This document shows positions 1 through 9,560 of a stretch of 64,000 bases of DNA, piece by piece. The position numbers and the translations under genes were made by a program. The notes below the pieces were generated by a model. It ran no database searches, had not been told where the DNA came from, and worked only from the letters and a program-made list of their open reading frames with translations. The stretch comes from Platerodrilus igneus (lineage: Eukaryota; Arthropoda; Insecta; Coleoptera; Lycidae), in contig JARFIW010000115.1 of NCBI GenBank assembly GCA_036346225.1, forward strand, positions 868,001 to 932,000. Direction: 5' to 3'. Positions within the stretch are counted from its first letter, which is position 1, and the number at the start of each line of letters is the position of its first letter.

Positions 1-703
1 ATTTAGATCGGCAACTCGTCTCCATAACATAAAACGTCTCGCCTCTATTACCCAAAGGAATGTATTATTTTGTTCTAATTCTTGTTTCTATATTCCTAAG
101 GAGCGTCTCCTATTTCGAACGGAAAACTCAAGTTTCCAAAATCCAGGAACATCTAGTTTGATCGGCAACAAAGTCACGACTCAAAGAAACCCATTTGTAT
201 TGGCAACTCAAAAATTCATAATCAATAGGAACGCCTCTGTGACCAAAGCCTTTTAAGCCATAACCCGAAACGTCTTATTTTGATCAGCAACAAAATTTCT
301 ACGACCACTAAGAAACGTCTAATCATTTTGATCAACAGTTCAGTTTTCATAGTCTGAAGCAATGTTTATTATTTTGATCGGTAACACGTTTCTATATCTT
401 AAGGAATGTCAACTCAATTTCCTTAACCCAAAGGCACATTTTAATCGATTACTCGTAGTCTCCATAATCCGAATGTCTCTTATTTTGAATGGTAGCATGA
501 TTCCTCATGACCGAAAGAACGTCTATTTGATCGGCAACTTGACAAACTAAAGAAACGTCCACTTTGTTTAGCAATTCAAGTCTCCATAATTCAAAGCAAC
601 GTTTATTATTTTACTTGACGACTTTTTAATCTCTGGAATCCTAAGGAACGTCGACTCTTTATAACCTAAAGGTACATATATTTTGATAAATTACTTGTCT
701 CAT
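1..703. repeat. sat1 degenerate satellite, first block
   Basis: This block is a diverged tandem array with no gene. Two phrases recur: a TTTTGATCGGCAAC-like phrase and a TCTCCATAATCCAAAG-like phrase, joined by GGAACGTCT-like linkers. Subunits are about 40-48 bp and vary strongly in sequence and spacing. A short reading frame at 362-550 lies wholly within the array and has no protein-like features. The block ends where the (ATC)n tail of a minus-strand RTE-like element begins near 704. The same array resumes after every inserted element as far as about 38393, which shows that the elements landed in an existing satellite field. Confidence 0.8.
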
Positions 704-1205
704 CATCATCATTAGGTCTTCAGTCCTAGAACTGGTTAGACGCGTGCCATCATTGTTTCCTATTCTAAACTAACCTAGAGATTTCCCTGAAATTTGCACA
801 GTTTGCATCTATAACTATCTCATCTAGGTCTACATCTACCACTTTTTTCCTATCTCTGCTTGTAATATATCCCATACTATTCCCCAAAGTGCCTTAGAAC
901 ATATTCCACCCTTCTATTTCTCTTTTTCCCCAGATATCCTTGTTCCCCAACTATTTCTATAACTTATTTGTTATTATCTTTGTCTGTCCATGCTATCGTC
1001 CTCATACATCTGAAACACAGCATTTCAAAAGGCTGCTACCATTTTTCTGTCTGCGTTTTAGACTGCCCGAATTTCATAGGCATACTGTGCTTTGCTCCAC
1101 ACATATGCTTTCAACAATTTTCTTCTTGTTCTATGTTTGTTGCCTTTCCTCATAGGCGCTGTTGTTTCTTGCTAGATGCAGTTCAATCACCTTCTATTGT
1201 TTTAC
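704..1205 (-). repeat. RTE 3' module alpha; left arm of a 4.8 kb inverted repeat
   Basis: This segment ends in a (GAT)n tail on the minus strand. It is a diverged relative of the RTE coding 3' end: the landmarks around 2050-2230 (TTTGTCTGTCCATG, CTGTGCTCCACACATATG) reappear in the same order at about 985-1160. It no longer encodes a continuous protein. An inverted copy of very high similarity lies at 5046-5548, making arms of about 500 bp that bracket RTE copy 1. Versions of the same module form the 3' ends of copies 2 (14877-17000) and 3 (29130-29720). Confidence 0.75.
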
Positions 1206-1734
1206 AGTTATATGCCCTATTTCTCCAACCTTTAGTGGTTGTAAAGGGAGGTAAGCAACCTGTGGCTGCCAAGTTCCCCCAATACTTAACCATTTAGCGA
1301 TTTAATATATTTTCCAATTTATCTTTTCGCACAGCCAACATTAGTTGGAGATATTTCGCAACCAACAACTAGTTGTTTATATTAATCATCAGATTTATCT
1401 GTGCTTATTTTTTCGTCATTAGGTTTTCCGTCTCAAAACTGGTTGGACACGTACCTGCACTTATTTATATTCTGAGCTAACCTACATAGTTCCCTTAAAT
1501 TCTTACACAGCATGCATATTCAGTTCGTTCCCCTTCTATTGTTTTCTAATTTTATGCCCAATTTTACCGAGATTCAGTGAAGGAGGTTAAGCAACCTGTG
1601 GCTACCAAGATCCCCCAACACTTAGACATTTGCCGAAATAATGGTTTTCCAGTAAATCCTTTAACACATTATTCGAGAATATTGCCCAACCAATTCTTGT
1701 AGTTACTTATTATAATCATCATGTTTAAGCACAG
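1206..1734 (-). repeat. RTE 3' region with second tail module (beta)
   Basis: This non-coding stretch lies between module alpha and the reading frame. At about 1417-1510 it repeats the sequence that flanks the ORF stop (TCGTCATTAG, then AACTGGTTGGAC, then a CTGAGCTAACCTACA-like phrase). The phrase GCAACCTGTGGCT occurs twice, near 1255 and 1585. The 3' region is therefore a serial repeat of diverged 3' ends. Copy 2 keeps the same order, while copy 3 has an internal deletion here. Confidence 0.65.
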
Positions 1735-4712
1735 TTATCTTTTCGTCATTAGTTTATCCATCGTGGGATTGGTTGGATGCGTACCTCCATTGATTTCTAT
1801 TCTGAGCCTACACATCTCCCTGAAACCCCTACAGCCTACATCTTTTACTATCTGTGTGCAGTAGTCTAACCTAGGTCTGCCTCTTCTTCTCTTTTTTCCT
1901 ATCTCTGCTTCTAATATATTTCGCACTATTCCCTCATGCCGTAGTATGTGGCCTATCATCCTATCTCTCCTATTTTTTACCGTTTTCCACATATTTATTT
2001 CTTCCCCTACCATTTTTAGTACGTCTTCGTTCTTAACTTTGTCTGTCCATGATATCTTCATCATACGTCTGTAGCACCACATTTCAAAGGCTTCTATCTT
2101 TTTCTTGTCCGCTTCTCCCACTGTCCAGGCTTCACAGCCATACAGTGCTGTGCTCCACACATATGTTTTAAGCAATCTTTTCCTTGTTTCTATGTTTGTG
2201 GTCTTTGAGCACAGTAGTTGCTTTTTCTTGTTAAATGTAACACGACCTTGTGCTAATCTTTGTTTTATATCTTTTGTGCTTTTTCCATCTTGCGTTATTT
2301 GGCTTCCTAGGTAGCAGAAATCCTTAACCTCTAAGTTCGTGTTACATACTTGTATTCTTGTTTTTGATTTATTTTCCCCACCTTTGCATACTAAAACTTT
2401 AGTTTTAATTTTGTTAATTTTCATACCGTATCTCTCTGTTAGAACCGTTTCCATTTCATTAAGAGCAGCTTCTAACGCTTTCTTGCTAGACGCTAATACC
2501 GCTATATCATCTGCAAATCTAAGCATATAAATTTTTTGTCCTTGCATAGTAATTCCAAATGTCTTCTTGCATTTGACAGTATTCATTGCATCTTCTATGT
2601 ACAAGTTAAAAATCAATGGGGATAGGCACATCCCTGTCTCACTCCTTTCCTAATGTTTACTTCTCTACGTTCCTGCTCTAATTCTATTACTGCTGTTTGC
2701 TCTTTGTATAAGCTATGTACTATTCGTCTATCCCTATAACTCATTCCAATCTTTTTGAGAATTTCAAACATTTTTTCCATTTTACATTGTCAAATGCTTT
2801 TTCCAGATCTACAAACCCTATATACATGCTTTCCCCTTTTTCTATTGTTTTCTCCATTATCACTCTCAGAGCTAAAATAGCCTCCCGTGTTCCTCTGTTT
2901 CGCCTAAACCCAAATTGGTCTTCTCCTAGTATTTCTTCCGCCCGTTTTTCCATTCGTCTTTGCACAATTCTAGTTAATATTTTTGACACGTGTGCTGTCA
3001 AACTTATTGTTCGAAAATTTTCACATCTATCTGCGCCTTTCTTTTTTGGTATAGTTAGTATGATGCTACGTTTGAAATCTTTGGGTATCTCTCCTGTCTC
3101 ATACATATAGCTTACAAGTTGGAAGAGACTTTCTGTTACTGCTTGTCCAGCTGCTTTTAGAGTTTCGGCTTGCACCTTATCTGTACCCGGCGCCTTACCA
3201 TTTTTCAGACTCTGTAATGCTAATTCAAACTCGTCTCTAAGTATAGGATATCCTAAGTCATCATTTTCAATGTCTGATTCCTGTTCTAATGCAAATAGTT
3301 CCTCTCCTGCATATAAATTCCCTATAAATTCTTGCCATCTACCCACTTTCTCTACGCTTTCTATGATGACGTTTCCTTGTGCGTCCCTTATATTTTTGCT
3401 ATACGGTTTGATATCCCTAAAATTCATTCTAATTAATTTGTATGCTACGTCTGTCTTTCCTATTTCCATCTTCGTTTGTACCTCTTTGCACTTTTCATCA
3501 ATCCATTGTTCTTTAGCTTTCCTGCATTTTCGAATAATTTCCCATTTTATGGTTTTATATCTCTGTTTTCCTGTTTTGTCTGATTTATTTTGTATTTTCG
3601 TCTTTCTTTTATTAAATTCAGGATATCCTTTGTTATCCATGGTTTCTTATTTTCTTTTTGTGTATATCCCAGAATATCTCTGGCCTCCATGTCTAGGCTG
3701 GATTTAATGTTATTCCATTCTGTTTCTACTTCCTTAGTATCAGATATTTTCCCGATATCTTTGAGCGATTCATTTGACTTTTTTTCGAATCTTTCTTGAG
3801 TATCTTTATCTTTTAGTTTCTCTAAGTCCAAGTGCCTTTTTCGGTTCCTTCTTTTCAGATTTTTAAATTTAAGTGCGGCCTTCATAATTACGATGTTGTG
3901 GTCAGTATCTATATCTGCCTCTGGGTAGCTTCTACAGTCTTTTACTTGATTCCTAAACCGTTGTCTAACAAGAATGTAATCTATTTGATATCTACCTATA
4001 TCTCCTGGCATCTTCCACGTATATCGTCTTGTAGCATGATGTTGAAATAATGTGTTTGTGATGATTAAATTGTTCTTGTCGCAAAATTCTACCAGCCTAT
4101 TTCCCCTGTCGTTTCTCGTGCCTAAACCAAATAAACCTACTACCGCTCCTTCCCTACCACGGCATTAAAATCCCCCGTAATTATTAAATTTTCATGTCCT
4201 TTTACGTATCTTAATATGTCTTCGATATCTTTGTAGATGGCTTCTACCTCTTCGTCACTGTAACTAGAGGTGGGCATGTATACTTGTATTATTACTGTGT
4301 TTACCGGTTTAGATTCTAATATAACCATGAGTACTCTTTTGTTCTTTTGTAAGTAATTTTCTACACAGTATCCTATCTTTTTCCGCATAACTATCCCCAC
4401 ACCCAAATTTCCTTCCTCTGCTCCTGTATGAATTACCCTGAAGTCTCCACTCCAAAAATCCCCCGCCTCTGGCCACCGAACTTCGCTGATCCCTACTATG
4501 TCTAGTGATAACCTATTCATTTCGATTTTTAGGTTCTCCAGCTTACCTACTTCTTACTTCATACTTCTAACATTCCACGCTCCTACTCGCAGAATGTTCC
4601 TGACTCTTATTTTTAACTTCCCGATCGCATCCTCCGAAGTAGTCCCCTCCCGGAGATCCGAATGGGGGACTATTTTGACTCCGGAATCTTTTACCCCAGA
4701 AAATGCCATCAT
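1735..4712 (-). pseudogene. APE-reverse transcriptase ORF of RTE-like copy 1 (broken)
   Basis: The encoded protein would nick target DNA and reverse-transcribe element RNA. The N-terminal part is an apurinic-type endonuclease: SEVRW and GDFNAVVG are read in 4140-4520 and YQIDYIL in 3547-4011. The reverse transcriptase occupies 2741-3640 (KAPGTDKVQAE, GFVDLEKAFDNV) and 1735-2631 (FADDIAVLA, the catalytic Asp pair), followed by the basic tail GKKRRRGRPRLDYCTQ. At least four pieces lie in different frames or are separated by stops, so this copy is dead. The start at 4712 is chosen by alignment with the ATG of copies 2 and 3. The endonuclease wording resembles RTE/BovB elements often annotated as craniofacial development protein 2-like. 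Clade assignment is from memory of the family, not a search. Confidence 0.85.
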
Positions 4713-5013
4713 GTTTGTAACAATTTAAGTACGCTGTGTACTTGGGAGATAATGTGGTGGTTTCCCGTTGCCTTCCACATCGCGGTAGTGTGTCTTAAGA
4801 CTGCCATACCGACCCCTATGGTCTCTGCCAATCTAAGTACCGAAAGAGCCGCTGCCCTCTTTCGGGGACCTGTTTTAGTCTGGTTCCTCACTAATGACCC
4901 TACTACTTTGGTTGGACCTGTAGTTTGGCTCTTGAGCTCATTAGAACACGTAATCCATTTTACCTGTTCTAGTAATTTAGAACTTCGGCAAGGTGCAGGT
5001 CCATTCGAAATGG
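4713..5013 (-). other. 5' leader of RTE-like copy 1
   Basis: About 300 bp lie upstream of the presumed ATG at 4712. The sequence is nearly identical to the corresponding part of copy 2 (26671-26970), and its first 145 bp or so match copy 3. No protein is recognised. Conservation between copies suggests it is part of the element and may hold its internal promoter, which is an inference. Confidence 0.55.
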
Positions 5014-5045
5014 GAGAGAGCACCGTGGATAGTAAATCGCAGATA

Positions 5046-5548
5046 ACAATAGAAAATGATCGAACTGCATCTAACAAGAAAGAACAGCGCCTATGAGGAA
5101 AGACAACAAACATAGAATAAGAAGAAAATTGTTGAAAGCATATGTGTGGAGCACAGCACAGTATGCCTATGAAATTCGGGCAGTCTGAAACGCAGACAGA
5201 AAAACGGTAGCAGCCTTTTGAAATGCTGTGCTTCAGATGTATGAGGACGATAGCATGGACAGACAAAGATAATAACAAATAAGTTACAGAAATAGTAGGG
5301 GAACAAGGACATCTAGGGAAAAGAGAAATAGTAGGGCGGAGTACGTTCTAAGGCATTTTTGGGGAGTAGTATGTGATATATTACAAGCAGAGATAGGAAA
5401 AAAGAGGTAGATGTAGACCTAGATCAGACAGTTATAGATGCAAGCTGTGCATATTTTAGGGAAATCTGTAGGTTAGTTCAGAATAGGGAACAATGATGGT
5501 ACGCGTCTAACCAGTTCTAGGACTGAAGACCTAATGATGATGATGATG
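5046..5548 (+). mobile_element. Inverted copy of RTE 3' module alpha, plus strand
   Basis: This is a plus-strand copy of module alpha ending in (ATG)n at about 5530-5550, after which sat1 resumes. It matches the reverse complement of 704-1205 closely; I estimate over 90 percent by eye. It is joined almost directly to the 5' end of RTE copy 1. It may be an independent insertion of a short 3' fragment, a non-autonomous relative, or the product of 5' inversion during retrotransposition. A diverged reverse-transcriptase tail is its coding ancestry, but no intact frame remains. Confidence 0.7.
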
Positions 5549-6887
5549 ACTGATTCCTGTTATAATCGTCTCATTTTGAACGGCAAGTCAGTCTCCATAA
5601 GCTAAAGCAATATCTATTTTGATTGATTTCTTGAACAATTGATAACCCGAAACGTCTCAGCAACAAAATCTCTATGACCCAAAGGAAGGTTTATGTTGAT
5701 CGTCAATTCAATCTTCATAATCCAAAGCAACGTCTCTTACTTTGAGCGGCCACGAAGTGTACAGCTCAAAGGAACGAGTATCATTCTGATCGGCTACTTA
5801 ATTTCAAGGGTAAGTGCCATAGTGGCGAAGCGGTCGCATATAATACTCTGTTAAAATTTATTAAGTTTGATATTAATTCTCAGCCTTGCCACAGGGGTAC
5901 AATCGATTTTGTAAAATGGACTTTGTTGTGTTCATTACTGTGAATGCGATTAGGCGTTTTGTGATAACTTGGTAAATTCCATAGCTGTTAAGCGTGCGTA
6001 CACATACAACACGGATTTTCCTAAGTTTCAGTCTTAACGAAACGGTACAAACGTTTGAAAAGTGGATTTTGTGCCTCTAATTTAAAAGTCCTTATAATTC
6101 AAAGCAATGTTTATTATTTTGATCAGAAATTCTTCAGACTGTTATTAAAACAAAAATTTCCATAACCCAAAACAACCATTTCGACCGGCAAGCCGAAGAA
6201 ATTTCATAATTTTGATCCGCAACTCAAAAGTCTCTATACTCCAAAGATGTGTCTGTGCTCCAAAGGACTTTACTTTTGTGATCGTCAGTTCAAAGTTTCC
6301 ATAATCCAAAGCAACGTTTATTACTTTGATCGCTAACTAACTCTTAATTCCCTATAATACTAAGGAACGTCTCTTACTTTGAGCGGCAATTCAGTCTCCA
6401 TAACCGAAAACGAACGTCTATTTTAATCAGCAACATACTCTACATCCCAAAGAAACATCATTTCATCTCTGTAATCCAAACGAATGTGAATTATTTTGAT
6501 CGATTACTGCTGTCTTCATAGCTCGAAACGTCTTTCGATCGGTAACAAAATCTTCGTGACCCAATGGAAGGTATTATTTTGATTATCAATTCAGTCTCCA
6601 TAATCTTACGCAACATTTGTTACTTTGACTGGTAACTCTTGTCTATAATCCTAAGGAACGTCTACATAACCTAAAGGAACATCTATTTTGATCGATTACT
6701 CAGTCTCGATAATCTCTTGGTTTGAATGGCAACTTAGTCCCCATTTTGATCGACATAAAAATCTATGAATTAAAGGAAAATATTATTATTATTTAAAGGA
6801 ACATCTACTTTAATCGCCAACAAAGTTTACAACCCAAAGCAACGTCATTATTTTGATCCATAACTTGTCTGTATAATCCTTACATGT
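5549..6887. repeat. sat1 block containing segmental duplication unit SD2-a
   Basis: This is satellite array with no supported gene. Positions from about 5620 to 6330, including a non-satellite stretch at 5816-6095, are duplicated at about 12780-13470. The following satellite (about 6620-6810) matches 13470-13546 plus 14283-14400, that is, the same array with one insertion missing. The repeat is therefore a duplicated segment and not merely shared satellite. Confidence 0.7.
5816..6095 (+). repeat. Possible tRNA-derived repeat, copy a
   Basis: A 280 bp non-satellite stretch begins GTGCCATAGTGGCGAAGCGG. It contains an A-box-like TGGCGAAGCGGT (5823-5834) that resembles the 5' half of Leu or Ser tRNAs. 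No convincing B box is seen. The body holds two related subunits of about 50 bp, each starting near CAGCCTTACC or CAGTCTTAAC and ending in a run such as TTTTGT. Read as a decayed SINE or tRNA-like head, with low certainty. The second copy at 12966-13235 lies in the same duplicated segment. Confidence 0.35.
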
Positions 6888-7165
6888 GATTATCGAATGC
6901 TCCACCTGAAGGTACTCCATTGACCAAGAAGTTAGTTTTTTTACCTACAAAATATTGATTTTTGCTGAACCCTTGCTGTTCCAAGCAAGATAGGGATCTT
7001 TAATGTGCGTGACAACACTCACACACGGGACCTCCATTTTACCTCTCATCCGAACGAGGATGTATTTTTGTGAAAAATGCTCGTCTAACATTTTTCAAGC
7101 GGACCGTGTTGGAATTTGAACCCGGAAGTAGTAACACACATATCACTATGCCACAGAGCCGCCTG
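6888..7165 (-). mobile_element. tRNA-derived SINE
   Basis: On the minus strand the element begins GGCGGCTCTGTGGCATAG. It has an A-box-like TGGCATAGTGAT (7142-7153) and a good B box GGGTTCAAATTCC (7111-7123). The boxes are closer together than in a real tRNA, so the head is decayed or shortened. The body contains CACGCACATTAAAGATCCC, which resembles conserved central motifs known from invertebrate SINEs. Flanking satellite phrases TCTGTATAATCC and TCTCTATAATCC could be an imperfect target-site duplication, or simply satellite monomers. Confidence 0.65.
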
Positions 7166-7398
7166 GTCTCTATAATCCACAGGATCGTGACATATTAATG
7201 GTAGGAATGTCTGCAACGCGACTCGTCTCCATAATACATAGAAAAGTTCTATAACCCAAAGCGACCGATATTATTTGGATGAATTACTTGAAATCTCTAT
7301 AACACGAAACGTCTCATTACGATTGTCAATTCAATCTCCGTAATCCAAAGCGTTATTCATTATTTTAATTGGTCTCTATAATCCTAATGAAATGTCTT
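7166..7398. repeat. sat1 block
   Basis: This is satellite sequence of the same type as 1-703. It ends in the 7 bp ATGTCTT that is duplicated on the other side of the next insertion. Confidence 0.7.
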
Positions 7399-7886
7399 GT
7401 ACGGGTTTTATACACTTTCCACGATATAGAAATTTTAAGTAGGACTGTAATTACATAGGATTTTCAAGAACTAAATTACATAAAATATTCAGAGTTGGAG
7501 ACAATGCAAACAATTGGTTTCTATATAATAAAGTAAACAAACACTCACCTTGTCCTTCCAGTAGACTTGCATATACGAGCGCTTGTTTTGTGGACACACA
7601 TGGACAGCAACCGTGAATTTCCTGTTCTTTAATATACAGCCATAAACCAAATCACACGGTAACCAGTACATAGGTTACATACAAAAAAAGGGACGGTACA
7701 CACATTTAACCCGTCTATAATATATTTACATGTTGCTTCCACCAAGTATGGAAAGTAACTCTTAATTTTAAAAATAACAAAAGAGGGGGAATACACTATC
7801 ACTAATATATATCCGAATTATTCGCGAACTAACCTATTATTACCGATCCGATTAATATACCGGATTTATACGCGAGTTAACCGAAC
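7399..7886. mobile_element. 488 bp insertion with 7 bp target duplication, family unknown
   Basis: This segment interrupts sat1 and is bounded by ATGTCTT at 7392-7398 and again at 7887-7893. Removing it restores a continuous satellite reading. Its ends, GTACGGGTTTTATACAC and the reverse complement of the other end GTTCGGTTAACTCGCG, show only a weak inverted similarity, so a DNA transposon or a retroposed fragment is possible. On the minus strand, 7489-7671 is an open 60-codon frame starting with ATG (MYWLPCDLVYGC and so on). A splice-donor-like AAG|GTGAGT falls at about 7549-7541. I do not recognise the peptide. Confidence 0.5.
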
Positions 7887-8429
7887 ATGTCTTTTATTTT
7901 GAATGGCAATTCTGTCTCCGTAACCCACAGATCATATATTTTAATCGGCAACAAAATTTACAACCCAAACAAAGACCTTATCATCTTGATTGGCAACTTG
8001 AAAGTCTCCATTGTCCTAAGGAATGTTTCCATCAAAGCAATGTCTAATATATCAATTGACTATTCAAATTCTCCGTAATCCAAAACATTTTATTTTAATC
8101 AGCAACAGAATCTCTATAGCGCAAAGGACGATATTATTTTGATTGTCAATTCAGTCTGCTTAATCCAAAGCAACGTTTATTATTTTGATCAGTAACTTAA
8201 GCCTATAATCCTAAGGAATGTCTCTTATTTTGAATAGCAACTCAGTCACCATTACCTAAAGTACATATATTTCGATCGGCAATGTTTACAATTCAAATAA
8301 ATGTCTTATCAATTTGATTGGCAATTCAAATGTCTGCTTGTCTCCATAACTCAAGCAGTACTATACAAGTTTCAATAACCTGAAACGTCTCTCATTTAGA
8401 TCAGCAACAAAATCTATATGACTCAAAGA
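7887..8429. repeat. sat1 block
   Basis: This is satellite array. The subunit order seen here (a GTCAATTC unit, then a GTAACTTAAG unit, then a GCAACTCAG unit, then a GCAATGTTTACAA unit) matches the higher-order repeat order elsewhere in sat1. Confidence 0.7.
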
Positions 8430-9152
8430 TGTTACGTGCCAAATTGGCACTAAACATTGTCTTAGCTTAATTTTTATGTGGGGAAGTTTTCGCGCCTTAA
8501 AATTTAAAAGACTTGGCGTGTATTTTCGTCACGCCAGAGGGCGTTTGCGCGGGAACTTCGCGCCGACGCGAAAAAGAACAAAAGTGGGGAGTTTCCGAAA
8601 GACGCTGAGGAAACAGGGCTTTTTGCCTCTGACCTTCGTGAAGAGCGGTTTGGTCAGGTATCGTATCGTGCCTTATCTTTATTTATGTAGATCTCCTTGC
8701 CTGATTATCTTTGTTTGTCGCCCTTATACCTGTTCCTGCCCTTTCCCTACATAGGTAGAGGTAATTTGTAGCCGTTGGCCGAACCGCATTCCACGCCGGA
8801 GCACCATCTTTAATCACTCCAGAGTGGAGCCCTGAGATCCAGTTGAAGCCTTTTGGATGGACGTTAGGCGTACCCTCCGTTAATTGCCTTAAAAGGGCCA
8901 TCAGTAGCCCTGATGGGACTTCAACAGAAGCCAACTTTAACTCAGGGACATATTCATGTGAGTTTTTCGCTGTTATAAACTATTGTTTCAAAATTCGCAT
9001 ATTTTCCGTCAATGGCGTATTTAATTTGTTAATGGTGACGTCATTGACAGATGGGCGCGCCAAATCTGTACAAAGATTAGCGTTACCAACTGCCCGTGGT
9101 GTCTAGTAAACCGCGCTTGCGGTGTTGTATTTACGACTTTTAAATTGTAAGA
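8430..9152 (+). mobile_element. LTR-like unit B1 (presumed solo LTR)
   Basis: A 723 bp unit starts TGTTACGTGCCAAATTGG and ends TTGTAAGA. It lies between AAGA (8426-8429) and AAGA (9153-9156) in sat1. The TG start, 4 bp duplication and length fit a solo LTR, but the end is GA rather than the usual CA. A second copy at 13547-14282 is similar throughout. The minus-strand unit at 52145-52716 and the fragment at 34922-35355 are diverged relatives that share the start and the AGTTGGTAAC/GTTACCAACTG region. The unit contains the CRE-like TGACGTCA. Short open frames inside are not conserved in copy 2 and are not called. Confidence 0.6.
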
Positions 9153-9560
9153 AAGAAGGTATTATTTAGATCGTCAATTCAATCTCCATAATCCAAAGCA
9201 ACATTTATTATCTTAATAGTAAGTTTTGACTAGAAAATCCTAAGGCACGTCTTATTTTGAATGGCAACTCAGTCTCTGTAACTCAAAAATTTTTTATCAT
9301 TTTGATTGACAACTCGCCTCCATAACCCAAAGGAATGGCTCTATGACGCAGATCAATGTATATATATATTTTTTTCGATTACGAAGTCTCCATAACTTGA
9401 TCGGCAACAAAATCCCTGTGACCCGAGAGAAGATACAATTTTGTTTGTCAATTCAACGTGTGTTTAATCCAAACCACACCTACTATTTTCATCGGTAACT
9501 ATTCTCTCTAATGCTAACGAATGTCTCTTATTTTGTTGAACAACTTGTCTCTATCCAAAA
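9153..9560. repeat. sat1 block
   Basis: Satellite array without a gene; it passes into non-satellite sequence after a run of A near 9560. Confidence 0.65.

Larger units (their letters stand above)
704..5013 (-). mobile_element. RTE-like non-LTR retrotransposon, copy 1
   Basis: Copy 1 runs on the minus strand from a 5' end near 5013 to a 3' (GAT)n tail near 704. The order is 5' leader (4713-5013), APE-RT reading frame (1735-4712, broken), and a long 3' region (704-1734) that holds two further diverged versions of the element's own 3' end. The 5' end is set by comparison with copy 2, which stops at the same motif (CCATTCGAAATGG) before satellite resumes. Copies 2 and 3 share the overall composite layout. 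An inverted copy of the 3' module lies immediately beyond the 5' end, at 5046-5548. I found no clear target-site duplication for this copy. Confidence 0.75.

Noticed and set aside
2105..3707. Plus-strand frames opposite RTE copy 1 (and the matching ones opposite copies 2 and 3)
   Set aside because: They are antisense shadows of the APE-RT coding sequence, conserved only because the coding strand is shared.
8476..9106. Open frames inside LTR-like unit B1
   Set aside because: They are not preserved in B2 and show no recognisable domain. The unit is better explained as a non-coding LTR.
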